Below, piece after piece: positions 1 to 9,272 of a DNA stretch of 64,000 nucleotides. The notes beneath the pieces were generated by a model, which was not told where the DNA came from, searched no databases, and saw nothing but the letters and a program-made list of their open reading frames with translations. Source of the DNA: Belnapia rosea (GTDB lineage Bacteria; Pseudomonadota; Alphaproteobacteria; Acetobacterales; Acetobacteraceae). Within the stretch, counting starts at the first letter, position 1, and every line of letters starts with the position of its first letter. The DNA is taken from assembly GCF_900101615.1 (NCBI RefSeq), contig NZ_FMZX01000003.1:62001-126000 (forward strand). The letters run 5' to 3'. The position numbers and the translations under genes were made by a program.

Positions 1-101
1 GCCGGGCTGACATGCAGCTCCGCCGCCGCGGCGGCGAAGCTGCCGGTACGCCCCGCCGCCTCGAAGGCACGGATCCCGTTGAGGAAGGGCAGCCTTCGCA
101 T
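1..101 (-). CDS. LysR-family transcriptional regulator, N-terminal part (cut by window edge)
   Basis: Only the first 33 residues lie in the window; the rest continues beyond position 1. Reading the minus strand from the ATG at 101 gives MRRLPFLNGIRAFEAAGRTG followed by an alanine-rich helix and ELHVSP. This is the typical start of a LysR winged helix-turn-helix domain, closest in style to GcvA/AmpR-like members (LPxLNxLRAFEAA...ELxVxxxA). It is divergent from the TauE/SafE gene, with an 82-base shared upstream region, the usual layout when a LysR protein controls its neighbour. The family call is secure from the motif. The ligand and target are unknown. Confidence 0.8.
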   Translation of the reverse strand, partial: MRRLPFLNGIRAFEAAGRTGSFAAAAAELHVSP

Positions 102-183
102 GCGGGCAGGCTCAACTTTCCTGAGGCTCAGCCCAGGATATCCCGGTTTGTGACGGCGCCTCAACGGGTGCAGAGAAGACAGC

Positions 184-945
184 ATGGCACCCCTCACCAT
201 CCTGCTGCTCTGCCTCGTGATGCTCGGCACCTCCTTCCTCTCCGGCATCTTCGGCATGGCGGGCGGGCTGGTGCTGATCGGCGTGCTGCTCGCCCTGATG
301 CCGCTCCCCGAGGCGATGGCGCTGCATGCGGTGACGCAGATGGCCTCCAATGGCTGGCGCGGCGTCCTCTGGCGGCGGCACATCCTCTGGCGGCCGCTGC
401 TGGCCATCGGCGCCGGCTTCGGCCTCGCGCTGCTGCTCTGGAGCCTGGTCGGCTGGGTGCCGGACAAGCCGCTGGCGCTGCTCGCCCTCGGCATCACCCC
501 CTTCCTGGTCAAGGTGATGCCGGCCCGGCTGGCGCCGGACCCGCACAACCCCGCCCAGGGCCTCGCCTATGGCGGCGTCGCCATGTCGCTGATGCTGCTG
601 ACCGGCGTCTCCGGCCCGCTGATCGACCGCTTCTTCCTCGGGAGAAAGGAGGGGGGCGGCGGGCTCGACCGGCGGCAGATCGTCGCCACCAAGGCGGCCG
701 GGCAGGTGCTCGGCCATGCGCTGAAACTCGCCTATTTCAGCGGCCTCGCCGGCCAGACCGGCGATCTCGACTGGCGCCTCGCGCTGATGGGCGTGGCCTG
801 CTCCATGCTCGGCACCACCCTCGCCCGTCGCGTGCTCGAGGCGATGACCGACACCCAGTACCGAAGCTGGACGGACCGGCTGATCGGCGCCGTCTCCGGC
901 ACCTACATCCTGTACGGCGGCTACCTGCTGGCGGTGGCGCCCTGA
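184..945 (+). CDS. TauE/SafE family membrane exporter (DUF81)
   Basis: 253 residues, mostly hydrophobic, with about seven or eight predicted membrane helices. The N-terminal repeat has the glycine-rich pattern SGIFGMAGGLVLIG at roughly residues 20-33, the hallmark of the TauE/SafE (formerly DUF81) family of sulfite, sulfoacetate and related organic anion exporters. The length matches the family norm. A TauD-like dioxygenase lies 13 kb away but is not linked to it, so a sulfonate role is only a possibility. The divergent LysR gene is a likely regulator. Substrate cannot be read from the sequence. Confidence 0.8.
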   Translation: MAPLTILLLCLVMLGTSFLSGIFGMAGGLVLIGVLLALMPLPEAMALHAVTQMASNGWRGVLWRRHILWRPLLAIGAGFGLALLLWSLVGWVPDKPLALLALGITPFLVKVMPARLAPDPHNPAQGLAYGGVAMSLMLLTGVSGPLIDRFFLGRKEGGGGLDRRQIVATKAAGQVLGHALKLAYFSGLAGQTGDLDWRLALMGVACSMLGTTLARRVLEAMTDTQYRSWTDRLIGAVSGTYILYGGYLLAVAP

Positions 946-959
946 CGGAAGGAACGGCC

Positions 960-1214
960 ATGACGGATGTCATCACGCCCCTGATCCGCGACCTCGTCGC
1001 CTCGCTCGCCCCGGCGCCGCGGCCCTACCAGCAGGTCATCGAGGCCTGGCGCACCTCCTGCCCCCGGCTGACGGTCTGGGAGGATGCGCTGGATGGCGGC
1101 TTCGTCGCCCTCACCCGCGACGCCAGGGGCGGGTTGCAGGTGGTCGCCACCCCACGCGGCCGGGCGCTGCTGGACGAGAAACCGCTGGACGCGAAGCAGC
1201 CCCCGATACTATAG
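960..1214 (+). CDS. Hypothetical protein, 84 aa
   Basis: Starts at ATG 960, 14 bases after the TauE/SafE stop, with GGAAGGAA as a good ribosome site. It is therefore probably co-transcribed with the exporter. The protein is soluble, begins MTDVITPLIRDLVASLAPAP and carries a WRTSCPRLTVWEDA segment around residues 25-40. I recognise no domain. Codon use is like the neighbours (GC-rich third positions), which supports it being coding. Confidence 0.6.
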   Translation: MTDVITPLIRDLVASLAPAPRPYQQVIEAWRTSCPRLTVWEDALDGGFVALTRDARGGLQVVATPRGRALLDEKPLDAKQPPIL

Positions 1215-1411
1215 GAATTTGGTCACAACGCCATTTCGACCGGGGCGTGGGCAGCTGGCGGCTCAAACCCACAATTCCTCAAATTCCGGCAAGTCTCGAA
1301 GTCTTTTCAATCCCTTACGCGCCGCCACCTCAAGCGTCTTGAGGCGAATTGAAGCGGCGCGAAGCCGGCGCGCCACAGAAGGTGTCTCGCCAGCCCGCTC
1401 CCGTTGCGGCA

Positions 1412-3205
1412 ATGACCGCCGGGATGACGATGCTCGCCCCTCACCGCCGGGTGCTGCTGATGCGCCGCCTGACCCATCTGGCGGCGCGCCTGCGCGGCTG
1501 GGTACGCGGCAGCGAGGTGGCGGTGGTCGGCCTCGCGGTGCTGATCGGCATCGCCGTCGGGGTCCTGGCCTGGGGCATGGGGGCCGCCGCGCACGGGTTG
1601 CAGCGCCTGCTCTACGGGCTGGAGCCGCATCTCCGCCTTTCCGCCGCGACGCGGCTGCCGACCTGGCAGCTCCTGCTGGTCCCGACGCTGGGCGGGCTGG
1701 CGCTCGCCGGGCTGAACCGCATCATCGCCCGCTGGCGGCCGCGCTCGCCGGTTGATCCGATCGAGGCGAATGCGCTGCGCGGCGGCCGGCTCTCGCTGAC
1801 CGATGGCGTGGTGGTCGGCGCGCAGACCGTGGTCTCGAACGGCGTCGGCGCCTCGGTCGGGCTGGAGGCAGGCTATGCCCAGATGGGCGGCGGCCTCGCC
1901 TCCCGCCTCGGCCGGGCCTTCTCGCTGCGGCGGGGCGACCTCCGCATCCTGGTCGGCGCGGGCACGGCGGGGGCGATCGGCGCCGCCTTCAACGCCCCGC
2001 TCACCGGCGCCTTCTACGCCTTCGAGCTCGTCATCGGCACCTACAGCATCGCCGCCCTCTTCCCCGTGGTGGCGAGCGCGGTCAGCGCCGTCCTCGTCGC
2101 CCGCCTGCTGCAGGCCGGCACCTATGTGGTGGAGACGACGGCGCCGGGTGTCGTGGACCCGGTCTACTACCCGCTCGCCCTGCTGGTCGGCGCGCTGTCG
2201 GGCCTGGCCGGCATTGCCCTGATGCGCGGGGTCGGCACCACCGAGAGCCTGCTGACCCGCGCCATCCCCTCGCCGACGCTGCGCCTCGGCCTCGGCGGGC
2301 TGGCGGTCGGCGGGCTGGCGCTGATCTCGCCCGTCGCCCTCTCGGCCGGGCATGGCGCGCTGCACACCGCCTTCATGACCGAGGCGCCGGCTTGGCCGGT
2401 GCTGGCCCTGCTGCTGGTGAAGGCGATGGCCTCCATCATCTCGCTCGGCAGCGGCTTCCGCGGTGGGCTGTTCTTCGCCTCGCTGCTGATCGGCGCGCTC
2501 GGCGGCAAGCTCTTCGCCGGCGTGCTGGCCATGATCTCGCCGCCCGGGCCCGACCCGCTGATCCTCACCATCGTCGGGATGAGCGCCTTCGGCGCCGCGG
2601 TGATCGGCGCGCCGCTGTCGATGACCTTCCTGGCGCTGGAGACCACCGGCAGCCTCGCCGTCGCCGGCCCGGTGCTGGCGGCGGTCGCGGTGTCCGGCCT
2701 CATCGTCCGGCGGCTCTTCGGCTATTCCTTCGCCACCTGGCGCTTCCACCTGCGCGGCGAGGCGATCCGCAGCGCGCACGACATCGGCTGGGTGAACGAC
2801 CTGACCGTCGGCAGCCTGATGAGGCGGGAGGTGCCCATGGCCCCCGCGACGCTAGATCTCGCCGCCTTCCGCCTGCGCTTCCCGCTCGGCGCGGTCAGCC
2901 GGGTGGTGGTGACGGGCGAGGGCGGGCGCTATGCCGGCATCGTCTCGGTGGCCGAGGCGCATGCGGCACCGCCCGAGGGCGGGCTCGAGGGGCTGCTGCA
3001 GATGACCGACCGGGTGCTGCTGCCGAGCATGAATGCCCGCATCGCCATGTCCGCCTTCGAGGCAGCCGAGGCCGAGGCCATGGCGGTGGTGGACGGCCCC
3101 GGCCGCCGCGTCATCGGCCTGCTGACCGAAGCCCACCTCCTCCGCCGCTACGGCGAGGAGGTGGAGAAGCGGCGGCGCGAGGAAAGCGGCATCGCCTCGG
3201 GCTGA
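1412..3205 (+). CDS. ClC-type chloride channel / antiporter with C-terminal CBS region
   Basis: About 597 residues from the ATG at 1412. The open frame extends upstream to a TTG at 1349, but that segment is AT-richer and non-homologous in character; later ATGs at 1424, 1430 and 1460 are also possible. The membrane core has ClC signatures: GASVGLEAG near residues 146-154, in place of the canonical GREGP loop but keeping its glutamate, and GSGFRGGLF near 346-354, equivalent to the GxFxP filter loop. The C-terminal roughly 130 residues are soluble and resemble a CBS-domain pair. ClC proteins move chloride, often in exchange for protons. The altered GREGP loop makes transport mode uncertain. The 5' leader contains a perfect 7-bp hairpin at 1328-1344. 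Confidence 0.88.
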   Translation: MTAGMTMLAPHRRVLLMRRLTHLAARLRGWVRGSEVAVVGLAVLIGIAVGVLAWGMGAAAHGLQRLLYGLEPHLRLSAATRLPTWQLLLVPTLGGLALAGLNRIIARWRPRSPVDPIEANALRGGRLSLTDGVVVGAQTVVSNGVGASVGLEAGYAQMGGGLASRLGRAFSLRRGDLRILVGAGTAGAIGAAFNAPLTGAFYAFELVIGTYSIAALFPVVASAVSAVLVARLLQAGTYVVETTAPGVVDPVYYPLALLVGALSGLAGIALMRGVGTTESLLTRAIPSPTLRLGLGGLAVGGLALISPVALSAGHGALHTAFMTEAPAWPVLALLLVKAMASIISLGSGFRGGLFFASLLIGALGGKLFAGVLAMISPPGPDPLILTIVGMSAFGAAVIGAPLSMTFLALETTGSLAVAGPVLAAVAVSGLIVRRLFGYSFATWRFHLRGEAIRSAHDIGWVNDLTVGSLMRREVPMAPATLDLAAFRLRFPLGAVSRVVVTGEGGRYAGIVSVAEAHAAPPEGGLEGLLQMTDRVLLPSMNARIAMSAFEAAEAEAMAVVDGPGRRVIGLLTEAHLLRRYGEEVEKRRREESGIASG

Positions 3206-3234
3206 CCAGGCCATGATCACGGATCATGGCCTGG
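3206..3234. terminator. Perfect 13-bp hairpin after the ClC gene
   Basis: CCAGGCCATGATC (3206-3218), loop ACG, then the exact reverse complement (3222-3234). It begins on the base after the ClC stop codon and lies between convergent genes (ClC on plus, a small unknown gene on minus). There is no T-run on either side, so it would be a Rho-independent terminator of the weak type, or an mRNA 3' end stabiliser. Confidence 0.65.
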
Positions 3235-3293
3235 CCTGCTGCCTTGTCGCATGATTGACGCCCCCGGCCGTTCCAGCCCGCGGCGGTCATGCC

Positions 3294-3575
3294 CTATTCC
3301 TGGGCGAGGCCGGCCGTGCTGTCCTTCTTGCCGAGGCCGGTCGCCTTGTCCTCGGCCTGCCCGGCGCCTTCCGGGCCGTTGTCGTCCGGCACGCCGCCCT
3401 TGACGCCGATATTCACCGGCCCGCCCGGTGCAGCCGAATCGGTGCGGTTGTTGTTCTCGCCCGGCGAGGGCTTGTACTGATTCGTCTTGTCCCGCTGCGG
3501 GGCGTGCGGGCCATGGCTGCTGGTGAGGTTTTCCTGCGGCTCGATATTGCTGCGGCGATCGGGTTCCGGCGGCAT
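3294..3575 (-). CDS. Small hydrophilic hypothetical protein, 93 aa
   Basis: Chosen start is ATG 3575, preceded by AGGGAGA at a good distance; the open frame extends to a TTG at 3611 without a better site. The product is very hydrophilic and of low complexity, rich in Gly, Pro, Asn, Asp and Lys (for example KPSPGENNNRTDSAAPGGP near the middle). It has no membrane segment or signal peptide and is probably intrinsically disordered. No domain is recognised. Gene-like spacing, ribosome site and a terminator-like hairpin in the convergent gap support a real gene. Confidence 0.6.
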   Translation of the reverse strand: MPPEPDRRSNIEPQENLTSSHGPHAPQRDKTNQYKPSPGENNNRTDSAAPGGPVNIGVKGGVPDDNGPEGAGQAEDKATGLGKKDSTAGLAQE

Positions 3576-3631
3576 GCGATGATGTCTCCCTGTAGGCTCA
3601 GGGAGAGGCAACGCGTCAGCCGCCTATCGGA

Positions 3632-6448
3632 TCATGCCGGATCGGCCGCCGCCCGCGGGGCCGCCACCACCAGGCCGCCGCCCTCGCCGCCCGGCGGCGT
3701 CAGCGCCGCCTCCACCGCCCGGCGCAGCGGCGCCAGCTTGCGCTCGTTCTCGACCTTCAGGCCGAAGACGTCCTTCACGTAGAAGACATCAACTGCGCGG
3801 ACACCATAGGTGGTGATATGCGCGGAGGCGATCTGCAGCCCCTGGTCGCTGATCGCCGCCGTCACGTCATGCAGCAGGCCCGGCCGGTCGCGCCCGTTCA
3901 CCTCGATCACCGTATGGGTGTTCGAGGCATGGTTGTCGAAGACCACGCGTGGCGGCACCGTCACGGCGCGCAGCCGCGCCGGCTCCCGCCGGACCTTCCT
4001 GATCTCGTCCCGCAACCTGAGCCGGCCGGAGAGCGCCTGCTCGATCAGCACCGAGAGGCGCGCGAGCCGGTGCGGCGCATCGAAGGCCCCACCCGCCGCG
4101 TCCTGCACCCAGAAGGTGTCGAGCGCCATGCCATTGGTCAGCGTATGGATCCGCGCATCGACGATGCTGGCCCCGGCAACGGCGAGCGCGCCGGCGATGC
4201 GGCTGAACAGGCCCGGATGGTCGGCGGCATAGATCGTCACCTCCGTCACCGCCCGCGCCTCCATCACCCGGGTGCGGACGGTGAGCGGCGCCTGCACCGC
4301 CTCCGCCTCGCGGATCAGCGCGGCATGGCGGGCATGGGTTTCCGCATCGAAGGACAGCCAATAGCCGGGATAGCCGAGAGAGAGGAATTTCTCCCGCTCC
4401 ACCGCCGGCCAGGCTTCCAGCATGGCGCCCGCCGCATCCCGCGCGCGGGCCACGCGCACGTCGCGCTCCGGCACGGAGAGACCGCCGGCCAGCACCTCGG
4501 CCACGCGCCAGTAGACCTCGCGCAGCAGGGTCGCCTTCCAGCCGTTCCAGACCTTGGGGCCGACCGCGCGCATGTCGCAGACCGTCAGCACCAGCAGCAG
4601 GCGGAGGCGTTCCGGCGATTGCACCAGGTCGGCGATGTCGAGGATGGTCTTCGGGTCCTCGATGTCGCGCTTGAAGGCGGTCTGGCTGACCAGCAGATGG
4701 TGCAGCACCAGCCAGGAGACGGTCTCCGTCTCCTCCGGGTTCAGGCCGATGCGCGGGCAGAGCTCGGTCGCGATGCGGGCACCGAGTTCCGAATGGTCGC
4801 CGCCGCGGCCCTTGGCGATGTCGTGCAGCAGGCAGGCGGCATAGAGCGCGCGGCGGGACTGCAGCTGGCCGATCAGCTCCGAGGCCACGGGCGCAACCTC
4901 GCCCAGCTCGCCGCGCTCGATCTGCTGCAGCACGCCGATCGCCTCGATCGTGTGCTCGTCGACGGTGAAGACATGGTAGGTGTCGAACTGCATCAGCCCG
5001 ACGATGCGCGCCCAGTCGGGGATGAAGCGCGAGAGGAAACCCGTCTCGTTCATCAGCCGCAGCCAGAGCGCGGCATCGCGGCCGGTCAGGATGTCGAGGA
5101 AGAGGGTATTCGCCTCCGCCTGGCCGCGCAGCGAGGCGGCGTGGTGCGCGTTGCGGATCAGCGCGCGGATCGCCAGCGGATGGATCTCCATCTTCCGGTC
5201 GCGCGCCGCCTTGACGATCCGCAGCATCAGCACCGGCTCGCGCGAGAAGTCCCGGTTCGGCGGCGCTGCCACCAGCTTGCCGTCGGCGAGCGCGAGGCCC
5301 GCCTCGGCCAGCGCGGCATCGCCCTGGCGGCGGACGGCGGGCGGACCGAGCGCCGCGCGCTCGAGCGCCGGCTCCAGCACCCGGGTCAGCCGCAGCACGT
5401 CGCGCACCGTGAGGAACAGGTGCTTCATGAAGCGCTCGACGCCGTCCTGCCGGCCGCGCGGCGTATAGCCCATGCGGGCGCCGACCACGGGCTGGAAGTC
5501 GAAGGTCAGCCGCTCCTCCGCCCGGCCGGCGACGTAGTGGAGATGGAAGCGGACGGTCCAGAGGAAATTCCAGGCGCGGCGGATGGCCCGCGCCTCATGC
5601 TCGGTGATGAGGCCGCCGCCCGGGCTGTCCTCGCCCACCAGCTCCGGCATGCGCTGGGTGCCGAAGGCGTAGCGGGCGAGCCAGTAGAGGGTCTGCAGGT
5701 CACGCAGCCCGCCCCGCCCCTCCTTCACATGCGGCTCCACCAGGAAGGGGCTGTCGCCGTAGCGCGCATGACGTCCCGCCCGCTCCTGCCGCTTGGCGGC
5801 GAGGAAGGGTGCCAGGCCACGCTCCCGCCGCGTGGCGTCGAAGGCGGTGCTGAAGCGGTCGAAGACCGGGCGCTCGCCCACCAGGAAGCGGGCATCGACC
5901 AGGGCGGTGAGCACCGTGGTGTCGCGTCCCGCCTCCTCCAGGCAGTCGCGGATGCTGCGCGTGGCGTGGCCGACCTTCAGCCCGAGATCCCAGAGCAGGT
6001 AGAGGATGAACTCCACCACCCGCTGCGCCCGCGGACCGGCCTGTTGGTCCGTCAGGAAGAGCAGGTCGATATCGGAGAAGGGCGCCAGCACGCCGCGGCC
6101 ATAGCCGCCGGTCGCCACCAGGGCGAAGGGCGGCTCCGCCTCCTCGGCGGCGTTGCGGGGCGGGACCATGGCGAGGGCATAGGCATGGATCGCGCTCATC
6201 AGCCCATCGGCCAGCGCCGCCAGCCAGCGCCCGGCGGGCAGCCCGCCCATCTCATGGTTCTCGAAGGCATCCTGCACCCGGCCCTGGATGCGGCCGAGAT
6301 GGCTGCGCAACAGGTCGAGCGCCTGCTCGCGCCGTAGGGGGCCCGCCACCAGCTCGGCGATCAGGTCGGGGAGGACCCCGGGCGCATCGGCCGGGGCTGA
6401 CGGCCGGGGGGTGTCGCCCCGGGCCGGGAAGGTCGCCGCTTTGGTCAT
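3632..6448 (-). CDS. glnD: [Protein-PII] uridylyltransferase / uridylyl-removing enzyme GlnD
   Basis: 938 residues, the usual GlnD length. Nucleotidyltransferase domain first, with GGYGRG (114-119) and SDIDLL (125-130), which supplies the metal-binding aspartates. An HD hydrolase domain follows, with LLHDIAKG and DHSELG around residue 540. Two ACT domains come last (about 730-810 and 850-925, the second starting near DRPGLLHDVT). GlnD senses glutamine through the ACT domains and adds or removes UMP on PII proteins, setting glutamine synthetase activity and nitrogen gene expression. It lies 20 bases downstream of mutS on the same strand, a common arrangement in alphaproteobacteria, and is probably read with it. 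Confidence 0.96.
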   Translation of the reverse strand: MTKAATFPARGDTPRPSAPADAPGVLPDLIAELVAGPLRREQALDLLRSHLGRIQGRVQDAFENHEMGGLPAGRWLAALADGLMSAIHAYALAMVPPRNAAEEAEPPFALVATGGYGRGVLAPFSDIDLLFLTDQQAGPRAQRVVEFILYLLWDLGLKVGHATRSIRDCLEEAGRDTTVLTALVDARFLVGERPVFDRFSTAFDATRRERGLAPFLAAKRQERAGRHARYGDSPFLVEPHVKEGRGGLRDLQTLYWLARYAFGTQRMPELVGEDSPGGGLITEHEARAIRRAWNFLWTVRFHLHYVAGRAEERLTFDFQPVVGARMGYTPRGRQDGVERFMKHLFLTVRDVLRLTRVLEPALERAALGPPAVRRQGDAALAEAGLALADGKLVAAPPNRDFSREPVLMLRIVKAARDRKMEIHPLAIRALIRNAHHAASLRGQAEANTLFLDILTGRDAALWLRLMNETGFLSRFIPDWARIVGLMQFDTYHVFTVDEHTIEAIGVLQQIERGELGEVAPVASELIGQLQSRRALYAACLLHDIAKGRGGDHSELGARIATELCPRIGLNPEETETVSWLVLHHLLVSQTAFKRDIEDPKTILDIADLVQSPERLRLLLVLTVCDMRAVGPKVWNGWKATLLREVYWRVAEVLAGGLSVPERDVRVARARDAAGAMLEAWPAVEREKFLSLGYPGYWLSFDAETHARHAALIREAEAVQAPLTVRTRVMEARAVTEVTIYAADHPGLFSRIAGALAVAGASIVDARIHTLTNGMALDTFWVQDAAGGAFDAPHRLARLSVLIEQALSGRLRLRDEIRKVRREPARLRAVTVPPRVVFDNHASNTHTVIEVNGRDRPGLLHDVTAAISDQGLQIASAHITTYGVRAVDVFYVKDVFGLKVENERKLAPLRRAVEAALTPPGGEGGGLVVAAPRAAADPA

Positions 6449-6468
6449 TCCCGTAAGCCTAACGCCAC

Positions 6469-9132
6469 TCAGGCGCGGTTGACAGCGCCATCCATGAGGG
6501 TGCGGAGATGATAGATCATCTCCTGCGCCTCCCGCGGCGAAAGCCTGTCCGGGTCGAGCGCCGCCAGCGCCGCCAGGGCAGGGTGCTCCGGGCTCGGGGC
6601 CGGCGCGGCGCTGGGGCGGGCGAAGAGCGGCAGCTCATCCGAGAGCGGGTCGAGCCCCCGCGCGCGCTCCTCGAGCGAGGCCAGCACCTGCCCGGCGCGG
6701 GCGAGCACGGCGCGCGGCACGCCGGCGAGCTTCGCCACATGCAGGCCCCAGCTCCGCTCCGCCGTGCCGGGGGCGACGCTGTGGAGGAAGACCACCTCGC
6801 CCCTCCACTCCCGCACCCGCATGGTGGCGAGCGAGAGTTCCGGCAGCTTGCCGGCGAGCGCCGTCAGCTCATGGAAATGCGTGGCGAAGATGGTGCGGCA
6901 GCGCGTGCGGTCATGCAGCGCCTCCAGCACCGCCCAGGCGATGGCGAGCCCGTCCCAGGTCGCGGTGCCGCGCCCGACCTCATCGAGCACGACCAGGCTG
7001 CGCGGCCCGGCGAGGTTCAGGATGGCCGCCGTCTCCGCCATCTCCACCATGAAGGTGGATCGCCCGCCGGCGAGGTCGTCCGAGGCCCCGACGCGCGAGA
7101 ACAGCCTGTCGGTAAGGCCGATCCGTGCCCGCTCCGCCGGGACGAAGAGCCCGGCCTGGGCGAGCACGACGAAGAGCGCATTCTGCCGCAGGAAGGTCGA
7201 TTTGCCCGCCATGTTCGGCCCGGTCAGCAGGCAGATGCGCTGGCCGGCCGAGAGGTCGCAGTCATTGGGGACGAAGGCGCCCGCCCGGCTGCGGGCCAGC
7301 GCCGCGACGACGACGGGGTGCCGCCCGCCCGTGATGGCGAAGTCCGGCCGCTCGGTCATCTCCGGCCGGCACCAGCCGCCATCGGCGGCGAGCTCGGCAC
7401 TGGCGGCCTGGATGTCGATCTCGGCCAGCGCCTCGGCTGCGCCGGCGATCCCGGCGGCGGCGGCGAGGCAGAGGGTGCGGAGATGACGGGTGATGAGCCG
7501 CTCCCGCCGCGATGCCTCATCCGCCGCCTCGGAAAGGCGCCGGTCGAGCCCGGCCAGCGCCGCGCAGGTGAAGCGCACGCCATTCGCCATGGTCTGGCGA
7601 TGGATCGGCGCGAAATCGCCGGTGGCCTTGGGTGGCGCATCCCGCAGCAGCTTCTCGCCGGCGGCGGCGGGCAACTCGGCGAGGTAGCCGAATTGCTGGT
7701 GGTGGCGGATCTTCAGCGCGGCGACGCCCCAGGCCTGGCACAGGTCGAGCTGCAACGCGGCGATGGCGCCGCGCGCATCGTCCCGCAGCCGGCGGAGCGC
7801 ATCGAGCTGGCCGTCATAGCCGGGGGCGACGATGCCGGCATCGTCCAGCCGGGCCGGCAGGCTCTCGGCCAGCGCGCGGGCGAGTTCCGGCGCCGGGTCG
7901 GGCTCCGGCCGCAGCGCGGCGGCGGAGCGGGCCAGCAGGGGCGGGATGGCGGCCAGCCCCACAGGATGCCCGAGCGCCTCGGCGATGGTGGTGGCGCGCG
8001 TCAGGCCGTCGCGGATCGCGGCCAGGTCGCGCGGGGCGAAGCGGTCGAGCGAGAGGCGCGCCAGGGCGCGGGCCATGTCCGGCGTCCCCTTCAGCACCGC
8101 GCGGATGGCGCCCCGCAGCGCCGGCGCCGCGAGCAGCGCCGCGACCGCATCGTGCCGGGCCCGGATCGGGTCACCATCGGCCAGCGGGCAGGCGAGGCGG
8201 GCGGCGAGCAGCCGGCTGCCGGCGGCCGTCACGCAGCGATCGACGGCCCCCAGCAGGCAATCCCGCGACCCGCCCCGTTCGGCACGGAGGATCTCGAGGC
8301 TGCGCCGCGTCGCCGCATCCATCTGCAGCACGCCCTGGCTGCCGCGCGGCACCGGGCGGGAGAGATGCGCCAGCGCGCCGGACTGCGCGCCCTTCTGCGT
8401 CGTCTTCAGGTAGTCGAGCGCCATGGCGGCAGCCGCGATCTCGGCCGGGTGGTATTCGCCGAACCCCTCCAGCGTCGAGACGCCATAGGCCTCGGCAACG
8501 CGGCGGGTAGCATCCCGCGGCACCGCCGTTTCCACCGCCCCGGCGAGGCCGAGCGCCGCCGGGGCCAGCACCTCCGAGGGCTCCAGCCGGGCGAGCAGGG
8601 CGTGGAGGTCGGCCCGGGCCAGCGCCTCGGTCTCGAAGGCGCCGGTCGAGAGATCGAGCCAGGCGGCGCCCAGCTCCTCCTCCACGGGTGCGAGGGCGAG
8701 CAGCCAGGCCGGCCGGGCCGCCTCCAGCAGCGTCTCCTCGGTGACCGTGCCAGGGGTGACGAGCCGCACCACCTCCCGTCGGACGGCCGGGGCCTTGCGG
8801 CGCTTCGCCTCCTCCGGCGTCTCCATCTGTTCGCAGATGGCGACACGGAAGCCACGGCGGATGAGCCGGGCCAGATAGCTCTCATGGCTATGGGCCGGGA
8901 CGCCGCACATCGGAATCTTCTGGCCCTGATGCTCGCCCCGATAGGTCAGCGCGATGTCGAGCGCCTCGGCGGCGGCCTCGGCATCCGCGAAGAAGAGCTC
9001 GAAGAAATCGCCCATGCGGAAGAAGAGCAGCGCATCGGGGTGGCCCGCCTTGGCGGCGAACCATTGCGCTATTGCGGGCGAGGCGCCCTCGGCGGTGAGC
9101 GGGCGGGGGTTGGGGTCCGGCAGGCTGTCCAT
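6469..9132 (-). CDS. mutS: DNA mismatch repair protein MutS
   Basis: 887 residues from ATG 9132 (GAGAGGGGA directly upstream). An upstream in-frame start would add 19 arginine-rich residues that do not belong to the family. The mismatch-binding domain has GDFFELFF near residues 38-45, the clamp and lever region fills the middle, and the ATPase domain carries Walker A GPNMAGKST and Walker B DEVGRGTAT. The C-terminal helix-turn-helix dimerisation tail is present. MutS recognises mispairs and recruits MutL. It is divergent from maeB across 140 bases and upstream of glnD. Confidence 0.97.
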   Translation of the reverse strand: MDSLPDPNPRPLTAEGASPAIAQWFAAKAGHPDALLFFRMGDFFELFFADAEAAAEALDIALTYRGEHQGQKIPMCGVPAHSHESYLARLIRRGFRVAICEQMETPEEAKRRKAPAVRREVVRLVTPGTVTEETLLEAARPAWLLALAPVEEELGAAWLDLSTGAFETEALARADLHALLARLEPSEVLAPAALGLAGAVETAVPRDATRRVAEAYGVSTLEGFGEYHPAEIAAAAMALDYLKTTQKGAQSGALAHLSRPVPRGSQGVLQMDAATRRSLEILRAERGGSRDCLLGAVDRCVTAAGSRLLAARLACPLADGDPIRARHDAVAALLAAPALRGAIRAVLKGTPDMARALARLSLDRFAPRDLAAIRDGLTRATTIAEALGHPVGLAAIPPLLARSAAALRPEPDPAPELARALAESLPARLDDAGIVAPGYDGQLDALRRLRDDARGAIAALQLDLCQAWGVAALKIRHHQQFGYLAELPAAAGEKLLRDAPPKATGDFAPIHRQTMANGVRFTCAALAGLDRRLSEAADEASRRERLITRHLRTLCLAAAAGIAGAAEALAEIDIQAASAELAADGGWCRPEMTERPDFAITGGRHPVVVAALARSRAGAFVPNDCDLSAGQRICLLTGPNMAGKSTFLRQNALFVVLAQAGLFVPAERARIGLTDRLFSRVGASDDLAGGRSTFMVEMAETAAILNLAGPRSLVVLDEVGRGTATWDGLAIAWAVLEALHDRTRCRTIFATHFHELTALAGKLPELSLATMRVREWRGEVVFLHSVAPGTAERSWGLHVAKLAGVPRAVLARAGQVLASLEERARGLDPLSDELPLFARPSAAPAPSPEHPALAALAALDPDRLSPREAQEMIYHLRTLMDGAVNRA

Positions 9133-9272
9133 TCCCCTCTCTCTAGACCGGCCCCGGCATCTTCGCAGCCGCAAACCCGCGGCCTTCACGAAGCGCGCCC
9201 TGGCTGCGACACTGCCTGCTCATGCGCGGCGGGGCGATGCGCCGCCGCAACGGCTCGGGGAAGAGAACGGCC

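Noticed and set aside
1349-1411. A TTG start that would extend the ClC protein by 21 residues
   Set aside because: There is no matching ribosome site, and the segment includes a hairpin and a lower-GC stretch typical of non-coding leader.
3818-6337. An 839-residue open frame on the plus strand across glnD
   Set aside because: It is antisense to glnD, rich in His/Arg/Gln and without any domain; such long false frames are common in DNA of this GC content.
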